Shown here one piece after another: positions 51,584-60,307 of a DNA stretch of 64,000 nt. Both the position numbers and the translations under genes were made by a program. The stretch covers positions 1,106,849 through 1,170,848 of the forward strand of contig CAWKGK010000009.1 of assembly GCA_963849115.1 (NCBI GenBank). The letters are read 5' to 3'. Origin of the DNA: JACDAL01 sp963849115 (GTDB lineage Bacteria > Actinomycetota > CADDZG01 > WHSQ01). The number at the start of each line of letters is the position of its first letter. The first letter of the stretch is position 1. Under the pieces are notes generated by a model. The model did no database searches. It had not been told where the DNA came from and saw only the letters and a list, made by a program, of their open reading frames with translations.

Positions 51584-52602
51584 CTTTCTCCGGTCGCTCC
51601 CGCTCCGCTCGCTCCGGTCGCTCCCGCTCCGCCGAGGCGCCCGGCCGGTACTTCGTTGAGGTGACACGCGGCCACGTGTCTGGCTGCGACCGAAACCGTT
51701 CGCGGCGTGAGGGTCGGGCACGGCGCGAATGCCCGATCGCAACGCGGCTGGAAGGGACAGCCGGTGATCACCCGATCAAGCCGCGGAGGTGCCCCCGGGA
51801 TCGAAATGATCTTCTCCTGTCCGTGAAGATCGGGAGTGGCGGCGAACAGAAGCCTCGTGTAGGGATGGCGGGCGTCGTGATAGAGGTCGGCGGTTGCGCC
51901 CTCCTCGGCAATGCGACCTGCGTACATCACTGCCGCGCGTCCACAGGTCTGGGCGACGACGGGTAGGTCGTGGGTCACGAACACAAGCGCCAACCCAAGC
52001 TCTTCGGTGAGACCCACCAACAGCTCGAGGATCTGCGCCTGCACCATCACATCCAGCGCAGTTGTAGGTTCGTCTGCAAGCAATATCTTGGGGCCACAGG
52101 CCAGCGCCATTGCGATGGCGGCGCGCTGCCTCATGCCGCCTGAAAACTCGTGCGGATAGCGATCGGCCCGGCTCCCGGGAATGCCTACCAACTCTAGTAG
52201 ATCGCCCACCCGGCCCTTGGCCTGACGTCCCTGCGCCGTCCCATGAAGCTCCATGGGTTCTGCGATCTGGTCTCCGATCCTCTTCACTGGGTTGAACGCG
52301 TTCATAGCCCCCTGGAAGACCATCGCGATGTCCTTCCAACGGTGGGGCGCCACGCTGCTCTCGCCGTCTTTAAGGATGTCCTCGCCGTTGAGAAGGACCC
52401 TGCCCGCAACGCTGGCGTTGGCGGGGAGCAGTCCCATCACCGCAAGGATCGTAGTCGTCTTCCCACATCCGGATTCACCGACCAGTCCCATCCGTTCCCC
52501 GCGCTCCAGTTCGAAGCTCACCCCTTGAACGGCATGAAGCTCGCCGACGTCCAGGTCGAACCAGACGTGGAGATCCTCGACCTGAAGAATCGGCTCGGCC
52601 AT
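51580..52602 (-). CDS. Peptide ABC transporter ATP-binding protein (OppD/DppD type)
   Basis: 340 residues. Walker A VGESGCGKTT, signature FSGGMRQRAAIAMAL, Walker B ILLADEPTTALDVMVQAQILELL and the C-terminal ITGCPFQPRCDRAFAPC segment of the oligopeptide family. The last 18 residues (LGGAGATGASGAGATGER) are a low-complexity extension encoded by a 17-bp direct repeat (51591-51607 and 51615-51631). The start is four bases after the OppC-like stop. Confidence 0.93.
   Translation of the reverse strand: MAEPILQVEDLHVWFDLDVGELHAVQGVSFELERGERMGLVGESGCGKTTTILAVMGLLPANASVAGRVLLNGEDILKDGESSVAPHRWKDIAMVFQGAMNAFNPVKRIGDQIAEPMELHGTAQGRQAKGRVGDLLELVGIPGSRADRYPHEFSGGMRQRAAIAMALACGPKILLADEPTTALDVMVQAQILELLVGLTEELGLALVFVTHDLPVVAQTCGRAAVMYAGRIAEEGATADLYHDARHPYTRLLFAATPDLHGQEKIISIPGAPPRLDRVITGCPFQPRCDRAFAPCPTLTPRTVSVAARHVAACHLNEVPAGRLGGAGATGASGAGATGER
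51591..51631. repeat. Direct 17-bp repeat in the 3' end of the OppD-like gene
   Basis: The 17-bp unit CGGTCGCTCCCGCTCCG occurs at 51591-51607 and 51615-51631 with a 24-base period. Translated, it gives a Gly-Ala-Thr-rich tail, probably from replication slippage. Confidence 0.75.
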
Positions 52603-52606
52603 ATCG

Positions 52607-53569
52607 TTAGTCCCCTCCCGGCTCCCGGGGAAGGGAACGGAGACGGAACCTGTGAACCGAAAGATGGCCCACCTTGAGCCGCGGATTCATGGCATCTTCC
52701 ATGGACTGGCCGATCATCGTGCACGCGAGGATCACGAGCGTGACGCAGATACCGGGCGGAACGATGGCCCACCACGCGTCGTGAAATATTGCCCCGCCCG
52801 AGAGCGAGTTCTGAATCAACTTTCCCCACGACACCTGCGAGGGATCACCAAGCCCCAGAAAGGCAATGTAGGTCTCGGCGAAGATAGCAGTGGCAACCGT
52901 AAGGACTGTGTTGGCGACCAACAACGGCGTCACCTGCGGCAGGACATGCTTCATGATCAGCCGGGCGTTGCTTGCTCCCAGAGACCGAGCCCGCTTAACG
53001 TAGACCTGCTCGCGCACACTCTTCACCTGAGACCGGATCAATCGTGCGGTGCTCGTCCAGTAGATCACGGCGATGATCACGACGATATTGAACAGGCTCT
53101 GCCCCCAGATTGCGGCGACGACGATCATCAGCGGGACGTCGGGAATGACCAGGAAGTAGTCGGTCACTCGCATCAAGACGGCGTCGGTCTTGCCGCCCAT
53201 GTAGCCGGACACGATACCCACCGTGCCTCCGATCAGCATCGCCATAAAAGAGGCTGCAAACCCCACCAGCAGCGACACTCTCGCCCCCCAGATGAGGATC
53301 GTCAGCATGTCGATCCCGCCGTCGTCGAGACCGAGCCAGTGCGCCGACGAAGGCCGTCCGTAGACGTCACCGACTTTGGTGGTGGGGCTGTAGGGGGAGA
53401 GCAACGGGGCGGCCACCGCGACGAATACGAATAAGGTAAGGACAATGGCGCCCACCAGGGCCTGACGATCGCCGGTCAAGAATTTCCACGCAAGTCCGCG
53501 TCGCGTCCGGGTGGGGGCGACCGGGGCTACTACCATGCCTCCCTTAGGAGGAATCGCCTCCATGGTCAT
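52607..53569 (-). CDS. Peptide ABC transporter permease (OppC/DppC type)
   Basis: 320 residues with about six spans. The N-terminal OppC_N segment (GLAWKFLTGDRQALVGAIVLTLFVFVAVAAPLLSPYSP) is followed by the BPD_transp_1 domain with the EAA loop VKRARSLGASNARLIMKHVLPQVTPLLVANTVLTVATAIFAETYIAFLGLG. It partners the OppB-like permease; their genes overlap as ATGA. Confidence 0.93.
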   Translation of the reverse strand: MTMEAIPPKGGMVVAPVAPTRTRRGLAWKFLTGDRQALVGAIVLTLFVFVAVAAPLLSPYSPTTKVGDVYGRPSSAHWLGLDDGGIDMLTILIWGARVSLLVGFAASFMAMLIGGTVGIVSGYMGGKTDAVLMRVTDYFLVIPDVPLMIVVAAIWGQSLFNIVVIIAVIYWTSTARLIRSQVKSVREQVYVKRARSLGASNARLIMKHVLPQVTPLLVANTVLTVATAIFAETYIAFLGLGDPSQVSWGKLIQNSLSGGAIFHDAWWAIVPPGICVTLVILACTMIGQSMEDAMNPRLKVGHLSVHRFRLRSLPREPGGD

Positions 53570-54540
53570 GACGTCACCCTAGGGTCGAGCTTGAAGTACA
53601 ACAGGTCCGCCACGAAGTTGAAGAAAATGACCGTAAGTGTCAGCAACAGAAAGGCACCCTGAAGCACTGGGTAATCGCGCCGGTCGATTGCATCAATTGT
53701 CGCCAACCCGATGCCCGGATAAGAGAAGACCTCCTCGATCACGATTGCCCCTGCGAGGATGTATCCGAACGACAACGCAATCAACGTGACGAGCGGCAGC
53801 ATGGCGTTTCTGAGACCGTGGCGGTACACGATCCGAAGGTTCTTGAGCCCCTTGGCTCGGGCAGTAAGAACATAATCCTCTCCGAGCGTCTCGAGCATTG
53901 AAGAGCGCACGATCAACGCGTACTCGCCGTAGAGCCCGATCCCCAGAGTGAGGGCCGGTAGTATGAGATGGCGGATGCGGTCGTTGATCACCGTCCATGT
54001 CGACGGCTCACCGAGAATCCCCAGCGTGGGGTCGCGAATCCCGGCGACAGGAAAGCCGTACCTGAGCGCAACATAGAAAACGATCATCAAGCCGATCCAT
54101 TGCGTCGGCATCGCGTAGAAAGAGAGGGCAGTCCAGGTATTGATTCGATCCAGCCTGGTGCCCCTGCGCCATGCCGACATCAAGCCGGCAACCACACCAA
54201 CTACCACCGATACGATCGTTGCAACCGCGAGCATTGGCAGAGTGTTGAGAATGGGTTCCTTGAGGTTCTGCCACACCGGGCGACGGTCGACTAGGGAGGT
54301 TCCGAGATCCCCCTGCGCGAGGTTGCTCAGATAGATCGTGTACTGCTCCAACATGGGCTTGTCAAGGCCGAGCTCCTTTTCGAGCGCGGCCTTGAACTGC
54401 TTGGTGCAATGGAGACAGCGGAGCGCGGTGATCGCGTTACCGGGGATGGCCCGGAAGAGGACGAAGTTGAGCGTGATGGCCACGAACACGGTGAGCAGCG
54501 CCGCGCCCGTGCGCTTGATGAGGTAATCGGCCCCCCTCAT
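53566..54540 (-). CDS. Peptide ABC transporter permease (OppB/DppB type)
   Basis: 324 residues with about six spans. It starts YLIKRTGAALLTVFVAITLNFVLFRAIPGNAI, the OppB family N-terminus, and has the EAA loop YVLTARAKGLKNLRIVYRHGLRNAMLPLVTLIALSFGYILAGAIVIEEVFSYPGIG. It includes a periplasmic-side insert with the residues ALRCLHCTKQF, two cysteines that might form a disulfide. Confidence 0.93.
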   Translation of the reverse strand: MRGADYLIKRTGAALLTVFVAITLNFVLFRAIPGNAITALRCLHCTKQFKAALEKELGLDKPMLEQYTIYLSNLAQGDLGTSLVDRRPVWQNLKEPILNTLPMLAVATIVSVVVGVVAGLMSAWRRGTRLDRINTWTALSFYAMPTQWIGLMIVFYVALRYGFPVAGIRDPTLGILGEPSTWTVINDRIRHLILPALTLGIGLYGEYALIVRSSMLETLGEDYVLTARAKGLKNLRIVYRHGLRNAMLPLVTLIALSFGYILAGAIVIEEVFSYPGIGLATIDAIDRRDYPVLQGAFLLLTLTVIFFNFVADLLYFKLDPRVTS

Positions 54541-54567
54541 GGGCTGCCTATCAGTTGTCGGCGTGGG

Positions 54568-56238
54568 TCATTGAGTCTTTTGGGGACTGGTGTAGTAGCA
54601 CTTGCAGTAGGCGCCCAGATCGGGCTCGATCCCGGTCCACTCGTCCCGGTAGGCCATGATGATCTCCTCCTGCACGGTGTGGATGTAGGGCCGCTCCCGG
54701 GCGAGTTTCGCCTGCATCTTCCACACCAGCTCGCGGCGCTCTTCCGGATCTACCAGGGTCGCCTGCTTCTCGTACATGCGGTCGTAGGCGGGGTCGTTAT
54801 AGCCGGTGTCGTTCCAGCTGTACCACTGACCCTTGGTCATCACCGACAGCATGAAGTCGGGGTCGATGTAGCCGACCCAGTCCCATGCCGCGAGGTCGAA
54901 TTTGGTGTAGTCGCCCGCCGTCTCCAGCGCATAGGCCTGGCTGGTGTCGCCACCAGGCTTGTTCTTCAATTCGACCCCGACCTGTGCCCAGTTGTCCTTG
55001 ATGATCTCGAAGTAGCGGTCCCCGTTGAAGTTGAGGCTGGCGGGAACGATCATCTCGTACGACATGGGGTGAGCCGGTTGCGCGAATTCTCCGGAAGTGG
55101 CCGGAGCCCAGCGCACTCCATCTCTCAAGTCGTAGCCCAGCGAGTCGAGGATCTGGTTGGCTTTGTCCGGGTCGTAGGGCAGCGGCTTCACGTCGGGGTT
55201 GACCCAGTCACCCGACTGTGAGGAGATCAGGTTCGCCCACGGCTTGGCATACCCGTTGTGTACGACCTCGATGATCTCCTGACGGTTCGTGGCGTACTCG
55301 AGCGCTTCGCGCACCTTGGGATCGAGCAGCTCCCGGTTCTGGGGCTTCACCGGGTTGGAGTTGAACGTGATGTTGTCGACCTGAGAGCTCCCCGTGCTCT
55401 CGACCGTGATTCCGGGCTCAGACTCGAGTGCATCGACGGCATTGGTCGGCACGGCCTCGATCCAGTCGAGCTGCCCCGCCCTGAGGTCGGCGATCATAGA
55501 GGTGGAGTTCGTGTAGTAGATGAGCGCCACTGCAGCCGCATTGGACTTGGGCCCGTAGAACTCGGGGTTGGGCTTGAATACCGTGGTGCCCTTCTTCTCG
55601 TATTGATCGATGAAGTAAGCGCCGCCGGCCACCGTGGGAAGCTCCTTTTCGGGCTGGAAGGTCTTGATGTCCTTGCCCTTGTTGCCGATGTGCTTCGACC
55701 ACACATGCTGGGGGAAGACATAGAACTGTTCCATCTGGGCGAGGACGTTGCCGATCGGCTTCTTGTACTCGATCACGAGCGTGTCGTCGTCGGGAGCGGT
55801 GAACTCTTTGATCTGATTCAGGGCCACTACCAGCGCCGCCGTGGGACCGTCCCCGTACTTGATGATCGTATTGCCGGTCCACGCCGCATCGGCGGCAGTC
55901 ATCGGTTCGCCGTCAGACCATTTGACCCCCGGCTCGAGGTGGAAGGTCCACTTCAGGCCATCGGGGGTGTTCTCCCAGCTCTTGGCCCAGTCGCCCTCGA
56001 TCTCGAGTCCGGGCCCGTACTGAACCAACTGCGGATACTGCATGATGAACGCGTTATAGGACTGCGACTCGATCGCTATAAACGGATTGAGCGTGTCGAT
56101 GTAGTTGTTCGTGCCGAGCCTGAGGATCCCGCTGCTCCCGGCGGCGTCGCCACCACCCCCGGAATCCTGCGGCGTCGAAGCACAACCCCCGGCGACCAGC
56201 AGTGCCGTCAGCGCTAGGCCGATCCATCGCAGCTTCAT
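54568..56238 (-). CDS. Peptide ABC transporter substrate-binding lipoprotein (family 5)
   Basis: 556 residues. Lipobox LVAGGC (Cys19) and a short Gly/Ser linker show membrane anchoring. The SBP family 5 domain runs from GILRLGTNNYIDTLNPF and includes WTFHLEPGVKWSDGEPMTAADAAWTGN and DPKVREALEYATNRQEIIEVVHNGYAKPWANLI. It captures oligopeptides, or another ligand such as a glycoside or nickel chelate, for the four downstream proteins. GGGGGTGAG precedes the ATG. As the first gene it makes the excess binding protein usual for these systems. Confidence 0.93.
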   Translation of the reverse strand: MKLRWIGLALTALLVAGGCASTPQDSGGGGDAAGSSGILRLGTNNYIDTLNPFIAIESQSYNAFIMQYPQLVQYGPGLEIEGDWAKSWENTPDGLKWTFHLEPGVKWSDGEPMTAADAAWTGNTIIKYGDGPTAALVVALNQIKEFTAPDDDTLVIEYKKPIGNVLAQMEQFYVFPQHVWSKHIGNKGKDIKTFQPEKELPTVAGGAYFIDQYEKKGTTVFKPNPEFYGPKSNAAAVALIYYTNSTSMIADLRAGQLDWIEAVPTNAVDALESEPGITVESTGSSQVDNITFNSNPVKPQNRELLDPKVREALEYATNRQEIIEVVHNGYAKPWANLISSQSGDWVNPDVKPLPYDPDKANQILDSLGYDLRDGVRWAPATSGEFAQPAHPMSYEMIVPASLNFNGDRYFEIIKDNWAQVGVELKNKPGGDTSQAYALETAGDYTKFDLAAWDWVGYIDPDFMLSVMTKGQWYSWNDTGYNDPAYDRMYEKQATLVDPEERRELVWKMQAKLARERPYIHTVQEEIIMAYRDEWTGIEPDLGAYCKCYYTSPQKTQ

Positions 56239-56423
56239 CCACTCACCCCCTGGCCGGCCCGTCCGCCTCGTTGCGTACGAGCCTCGCCCTCGGTCATCGG
56301 CTTGCTCTACTACCGGAATCGTACAGTCGTCCCGACGTTATCCAAACCGGGTCCGACTCCCCGTCTTTGGAGCCAACCTTTGTACCAAACGCACTCTGGA
56401 CCGCGTTCGTGCAACACCGGGCT

Positions 56424-58361
56424 TTACTGGAGGCGGCGGGGGTAACGCTGCTGCCAGCGTTTGCTCCACAGGGGCCGCCCTGCCTCGCTAACATCGAGCT
56501 CGAGCGAGAGGTGGTAGAAGTCGCGGTCCGAGCGCAGTTCGCCCCGGGCCTCGGCCCCCACCTGAATTGCGCCCCAGCTCAAGCCGAACGAATTCTTCCC
56601 CACGGCCCAGGCGTTGCCCAGGTCGGCGGCGGAGACCCCGACCTCGCCCCCGTAATTCTCGGTGAAATGGGTCCCGTTTTCGAGCCGGCCGCTCGCGCCG
56701 TGGTCGATCACAGCCCGGGTGACCCGCCCCGGCACATCGCGCTCGATGCGCCAAGTGAGAGGCGAAGTCACCGGCTCCGGATCGGTGGATGTGGTGGGTG
56801 GGTGGAGTATGACGGGCTCGGTCGCGGGAGTTGCGCCTTGCACCACGGGAAGCACGAGCGCCGAACGGGCTCGCTCCACATTCAGCGTCACTTTCTCGGG
56901 GGGTGGCCACGCGTTCGGCCAATCGGTGCCTGCGATGGCGAGGCGAAGGACGTGCCCCGGCTCCCATGTCCACGAGGTCGCGTCGAGCTCGAGAGCGACG
57001 TCGTAGGTGCGCCCGGGCTCGAGAGCCTCTGGCTCCTCGTGAGAATCGCGATGGGTGAGGTTCAAGAAGCCGCGCGCCACCAGTGCGGAGGCCCCATCCT
57101 CGAACACGTCCGAGAGCTTGGCGGAGAGGAAGGCAACTGGGGACGACGCCGCTATACCGACCTCGAGCCGGGGGTACCCGAGAATCTCGAGCTCCTCATC
57201 GAACGGCCCCCAGTCGTAGAGCAGAGAGAACGCCTCGTCGGGGCGCTGATCGTCGGGCTGGCCGAAGGGCCCGTGTCCCGCGCACGAGATCCACGCCGTG
57301 ACACCGACGTCGCCGCGCACCTCGAGTCGCCGCTCGTCTGCACCGGGCAGCTCGAGCCGGCGCTCCTCAAGTCGCTCGGGCGGCCACGCCGGCTCGTGAC
57401 GCCACTCTCCCTTGTAGCTGTCGAGGTCGGTTGCGGGCCGGGTGGAGCGCCGGGCGAAGACCACGATCGGGGGCTCCTTGTCGATCCCGTTGTCCTCACC
57501 CTTGAGGTGGTGATCGAACCAGCGCAGCAGCTCCGGAACGAGGTCGATGCGGGGACCCGGCAAGGAGGTCTCGGTAGAGGCGTGGGCCCAGGGGCCGAAC
57601 AGCAGGCGCTTTGCCACCTCGAGCCGCTCGAACATGCGAAAGCTCGCATTGCGATAGCCGTCCGCCCACCCGGCCACGATCATGGTCGGGCAGACGATCC
57701 GCTCGTAGTGAGGACGTAACGAGCCGTGTCGCCAGTACGCCCCGTCGTTCTGCTCCTCTATCCAGCGGGGGAGCCACGGCTCTAGCGCTTCGAGCCGTTC
57801 CAACCACAGCTTGCGCCAGTTCGGCCCGGCGATCTCGGGCACCGGCGGCAGCGCGTTCATGCACACCATGTAGAGCGGATAGTCGATGAAGTCGAGCTGC
57901 TTCTTCACGCCGCCGTAGAAGTGGACGTCGTCGGTGTAGCGATCGTCGGTGGCGAAGATCGGAATTATCGCTTTGAGAGCTGGGGGACGCTCCATGGCGA
58001 CCTGGATTGAGTTGAAGCCTCCGTATGACACTCCGTACATCCCGACCGCACCAGTCGACCAGGGTTGTGCGGCGAGCCACGCGATCACCTCACACAGGTC
58101 CTCTTGCTCTTGAGGTGGGTATTCGTCGGTGCCCACTCCTTCAGAGGAGCCCGTGCCCCTGAGGTCCACGCGCGCCACCACGTAATCACCCTCGGCGCAC
58201 AGCCGCCGGTATTCGGGGACGTGGTACAGGGTGACGTCGTCCTTACGATAGGGGAGCGCCTCCAGGATCACGGGCCAGGGCCCCCCACTCTCGGGGCGGT
58301 ACAGAGTGGCCGCCAGCCGCACCCCGTCGGACAGCTCGATCCAGGCTCGCACTTCAGACAT
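56424..58361 (-). CDS. CocE/NonD family hydrolase (X-Pro dipeptidyl-peptidase-like)
   Basis: 645 residues. The alpha/beta-hydrolase N-terminal domain has ALPYRKDDVTLYHVPEYRRLCAEGDYVVARVDLRGTGSSEG and the nucleophile GVSYGG (Ser112). The acid and His come in the segments MIVAGWADGYRNA and FGPWAHAS. The C-terminal PepX_C jelly-roll has YDVALELDATSWTWEPGHVLRLAIAGTDWPNAWPPP. Members cleave acyl esters, X-Pro dipeptides or glutaryl groups. No signal peptide, so probably cytosolic. With the peptide transporter just downstream it may process imported peptides; this is inferred from context only. Confidence 0.9.
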   Translation of the reverse strand: MSEVRAWIELSDGVRLAATLYRPESGGPWPVILEALPYRKDDVTLYHVPEYRRLCAEGDYVVARVDLRGTGSSEGVGTDEYPPQEQEDLCEVIAWLAAQPWSTGAVGMYGVSYGGFNSIQVAMERPPALKAIIPIFATDDRYTDDVHFYGGVKKQLDFIDYPLYMVCMNALPPVPEIAGPNWRKLWLERLEALEPWLPRWIEEQNDGAYWRHGSLRPHYERIVCPTMIVAGWADGYRNASFRMFERLEVAKRLLFGPWAHASTETSLPGPRIDLVPELLRWFDHHLKGEDNGIDKEPPIVVFARRSTRPATDLDSYKGEWRHEPAWPPERLEERRLELPGADERRLEVRGDVGVTAWISCAGHGPFGQPDDQRPDEAFSLLYDWGPFDEELEILGYPRLEVGIAASSPVAFLSAKLSDVFEDGASALVARGFLNLTHRDSHEEPEALEPGRTYDVALELDATSWTWEPGHVLRLAIAGTDWPNAWPPPEKVTLNVERARSALVLPVVQGATPATEPVILHPPTTSTDPEPVTSPLTWRIERDVPGRVTRAVIDHGASGRLENGTHFTENYGGEVGVSAADLGNAWAVGKNSFGLSWGAIQVGAEARGELRSDRDFYHLSLELDVSEAGRPLWSKRWQQRYPRRLQ

Positions 58362-58561
58362 CGGCGCAGACTAACCAAGCCGGGAGGGGGCGGCCATCTC
58401 GCAGTCACTAGGTAGTCCACGGAGGCGGGCAGCAGGACTCGGACGCCAGCGTGGCCGCCGCCCCTCACCCGCCCGGCGCTCGCCGTCGGCCTCAAGCGAT
58501 GGGAAAAACTGGTCGAAGATGACTACGTAAGAGTGTCTACTCCTTCCACGGAGGTCCACCG

Positions 58562-60307
58562 ATGCCCGGGGCCCGTGCTCCGCAAGCAGTAAACGCCCGC
58601 CGAAGTCTGGCCGGGTTGGTGAGCGCGACCCTGTTGGCGATGGCGCTGACCGCGCCGCTCGCTCCCGCTGCCGTATCCGTGCAGCCCTCCCGCGAGTTCA
58701 TCGTCACTGCCCATCCCGGCGCCCGCGCCGCACTCGAGGACGTGGTGCTGCGATTCGGCGGAAAGGTGGGACGCGAGCTCGACATCATCAACGGTTTCGT
58801 GGCCCGGTTGCCGTCGAGGACCCTCAACAGGCTGCGGATGACCCCGGGTGTCCGCTCTGTGACCGTGAACGGGCGCATCGACTTGCTCGATCATCCCAAG
58901 GGCGAGCTGCACGGGGATGCCGGGTCGCTCGAGGCCGTCCGCCGAGCCATCAACGCAGACCATTTGCTGAAGAAGGGCATCACGGGGCGCGGAATCGACG
59001 TCGCCCTGATCGACTCGGGAGTCGTTCCCGCCGTCGGTCTCGCCGGTGAGGACAAGATCGTCAACGGCCCCGATCTCTCCTTCGAGTCTTCGGCGGAGAA
59101 CTTGCGCTACCTCGATACCTACGGGCACGGAACCCACATGGCCGGGATCATCGCCGGCTCGGGGGAGGGTTACGAGGGCATCGCTCCCGGCGCCCGCCTC
59201 GTCAGTGTCAAGGTCGCCAGCGCCAGCGGCGCCACGGACGTGTCTCAGGTCCTGGCGGCCATCGACTGGGTGGTGGAGCATCGTGGTGACGGCGGGCTCA
59301 ACATCAGGGTACTCAACCTCTCCTTCGGCACCGATGGTACCCAGCCCTACACAATCGACCCCCTTTCTTATGCGGCAGAAGTCGCTTGGCGACGAGGGAT
59401 CGTCGTCGTGGCCGCGGTCGGCAATGCAGGCTACGGATCCGACAAGCTCAACAACCCCGCTTATGACCCTTACCTGCTTGCAGTGGGGGCGCTCGACGAT
59501 CAGGGCACCAAGTCAAAGACCGACGACGTAGTGCCCGATTGGTCGAGTCGCGGCGATGGGGTGCGCAACCCCGACCTGGTGGCGCCCGGCAAGTCGATTG
59601 TGAGCCTGCGCAACCCTGGCTCCGAGATCGACCTAACTTACCCGGAGGGTCGCGTTGGGGACCGCTTCTTCCGTGGCAGCGGGACCTCTCAGGCGGCCGC
59701 AGTCGTCTCGGGAGCGGCCGCGCTGCTGCTTGACAAGCGGCCGGAGCTGTCACCCGACCAAGTGAAGGCGCTCTTTACGTCCACTGCTTCCCACCTGCGG
59801 AATGCCGATTCGGTCGCGCAAGGCGCGGGCGCACTCGACGTAAGGGCGGCCGCGGCTGCCCCCACCCCGGAGGCGACCCAGGAACACATCCCCTCCGAGG
59901 GCACGGGATCGCTCGAGGCAGCCCGCGGAAGCGCGCATGTCGAGATGGACGGCGACGCTCTCAGCGGTGAACAAGACATTTTCGGTGAGCCGTGGGACGG
60001 CGCTACGTGGGCACGCAACTCGTGGTCGGGAACGAGCTGGTCCGGTGGCTTGTGGAACTCCGAGGTGTGGGCGGGCGACTCCTGGACCAGGAACTCGTGG
60101 AGCCACAACTCGTGGTCGGGAATCGTGTGGACTCGCAACTCGTGGAGCCGCAACTCGTGGTCTGACACCTACTGGGCCCGGAACTCGTGGTCGGGTTCTC
60201 ACTGGGAGGGCGATGTCTGGGCTCGCAACTCATGGTCCGCAGACTCGTGGAGCCGCAACTCGTGGAGCCGCAACTCGTGGTCGAGTGCGCAGTGGGGCGA
60301 GCACTAA
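58562..60307 (+). CDS. S8 family subtilisin-like serine protease with a C-terminal W-x4 repeat tail
   Basis: 581 residues. A signal peptide (about 14-37, SLAGLVSATLLAMALTAPLAPAA) is followed by an inhibitor-I9-like propeptide. The catalytic triad is Asp151 (VALIDSGV), His189 (YGHGTHMAG) and Ser376 (GSGTSQAAA), with oxyanion Asn288 (AAVGNAG). After an acidic linker (about 430-475), residues 478-578 contain 21 tryptophans at exactly every fifth position, mostly W-S/A/T-R/G-N-S. The tail is unlike the catalytic part. GGAGG precedes the ATG. Its last 16 bases overlap the histidine kinase gene, so protease and sensor are likely cotranslated. Confidence 0.92.
   Translation: MPGARAPQAVNARRSLAGLVSATLLAMALTAPLAPAAVSVQPSREFIVTAHPGARAALEDVVLRFGGKVGRELDIINGFVARLPSRTLNRLRMTPGVRSVTVNGRIDLLDHPKGELHGDAGSLEAVRRAINADHLLKKGITGRGIDVALIDSGVVPAVGLAGEDKIVNGPDLSFESSAENLRYLDTYGHGTHMAGIIAGSGEGYEGIAPGARLVSVKVASASGATDVSQVLAAIDWVVEHRGDGGLNIRVLNLSFGTDGTQPYTIDPLSYAAEVAWRRGIVVVAAVGNAGYGSDKLNNPAYDPYLLAVGALDDQGTKSKTDDVVPDWSSRGDGVRNPDLVAPGKSIVSLRNPGSEIDLTYPEGRVGDRFFRGSGTSQAAAVVSGAAALLLDKRPELSPDQVKALFTSTASHLRNADSVAQGAGALDVRAAAAAPTPEATQEHIPSEGTGSLEAARGSAHVEMDGDALSGEQDIFGEPWDGATWARNSWSGTSWSGGLWNSEVWAGDSWTRNSWSHNSWSGIVWTRNSWSRNSWSDTYWARNSWSGSHWEGDVWARNSWSADSWSRNSWSRNSWSSAQWGEH
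59993..60295 (+). repeat. 15-bp tandem coding repeat of the subtilase tail
   Basis: Degenerate 15-bp units built around AACTCGTGGAGCCGC-type sequence encode the W-x4 repeats, with TGG every 15 bases from 59993 to 60295. Codon-level divergence between units suggests an old array, with some nearly identical neighbours from recent duplication. Confidence 0.9.

Noticed and set aside
48908..58531. Shared GACTACGTA motif upstream of the HD-GYP and subtilase genes
   Set aside because: A 9-mer shared twice in 64 kb is expected by chance and has no consistent spacing to a start.
60003..60300. CRISPR-like array of short repeats
   Set aside because: The period is 15 bases and in frame, with no spacers; it encodes the W-x4 repeats of the subtilase.
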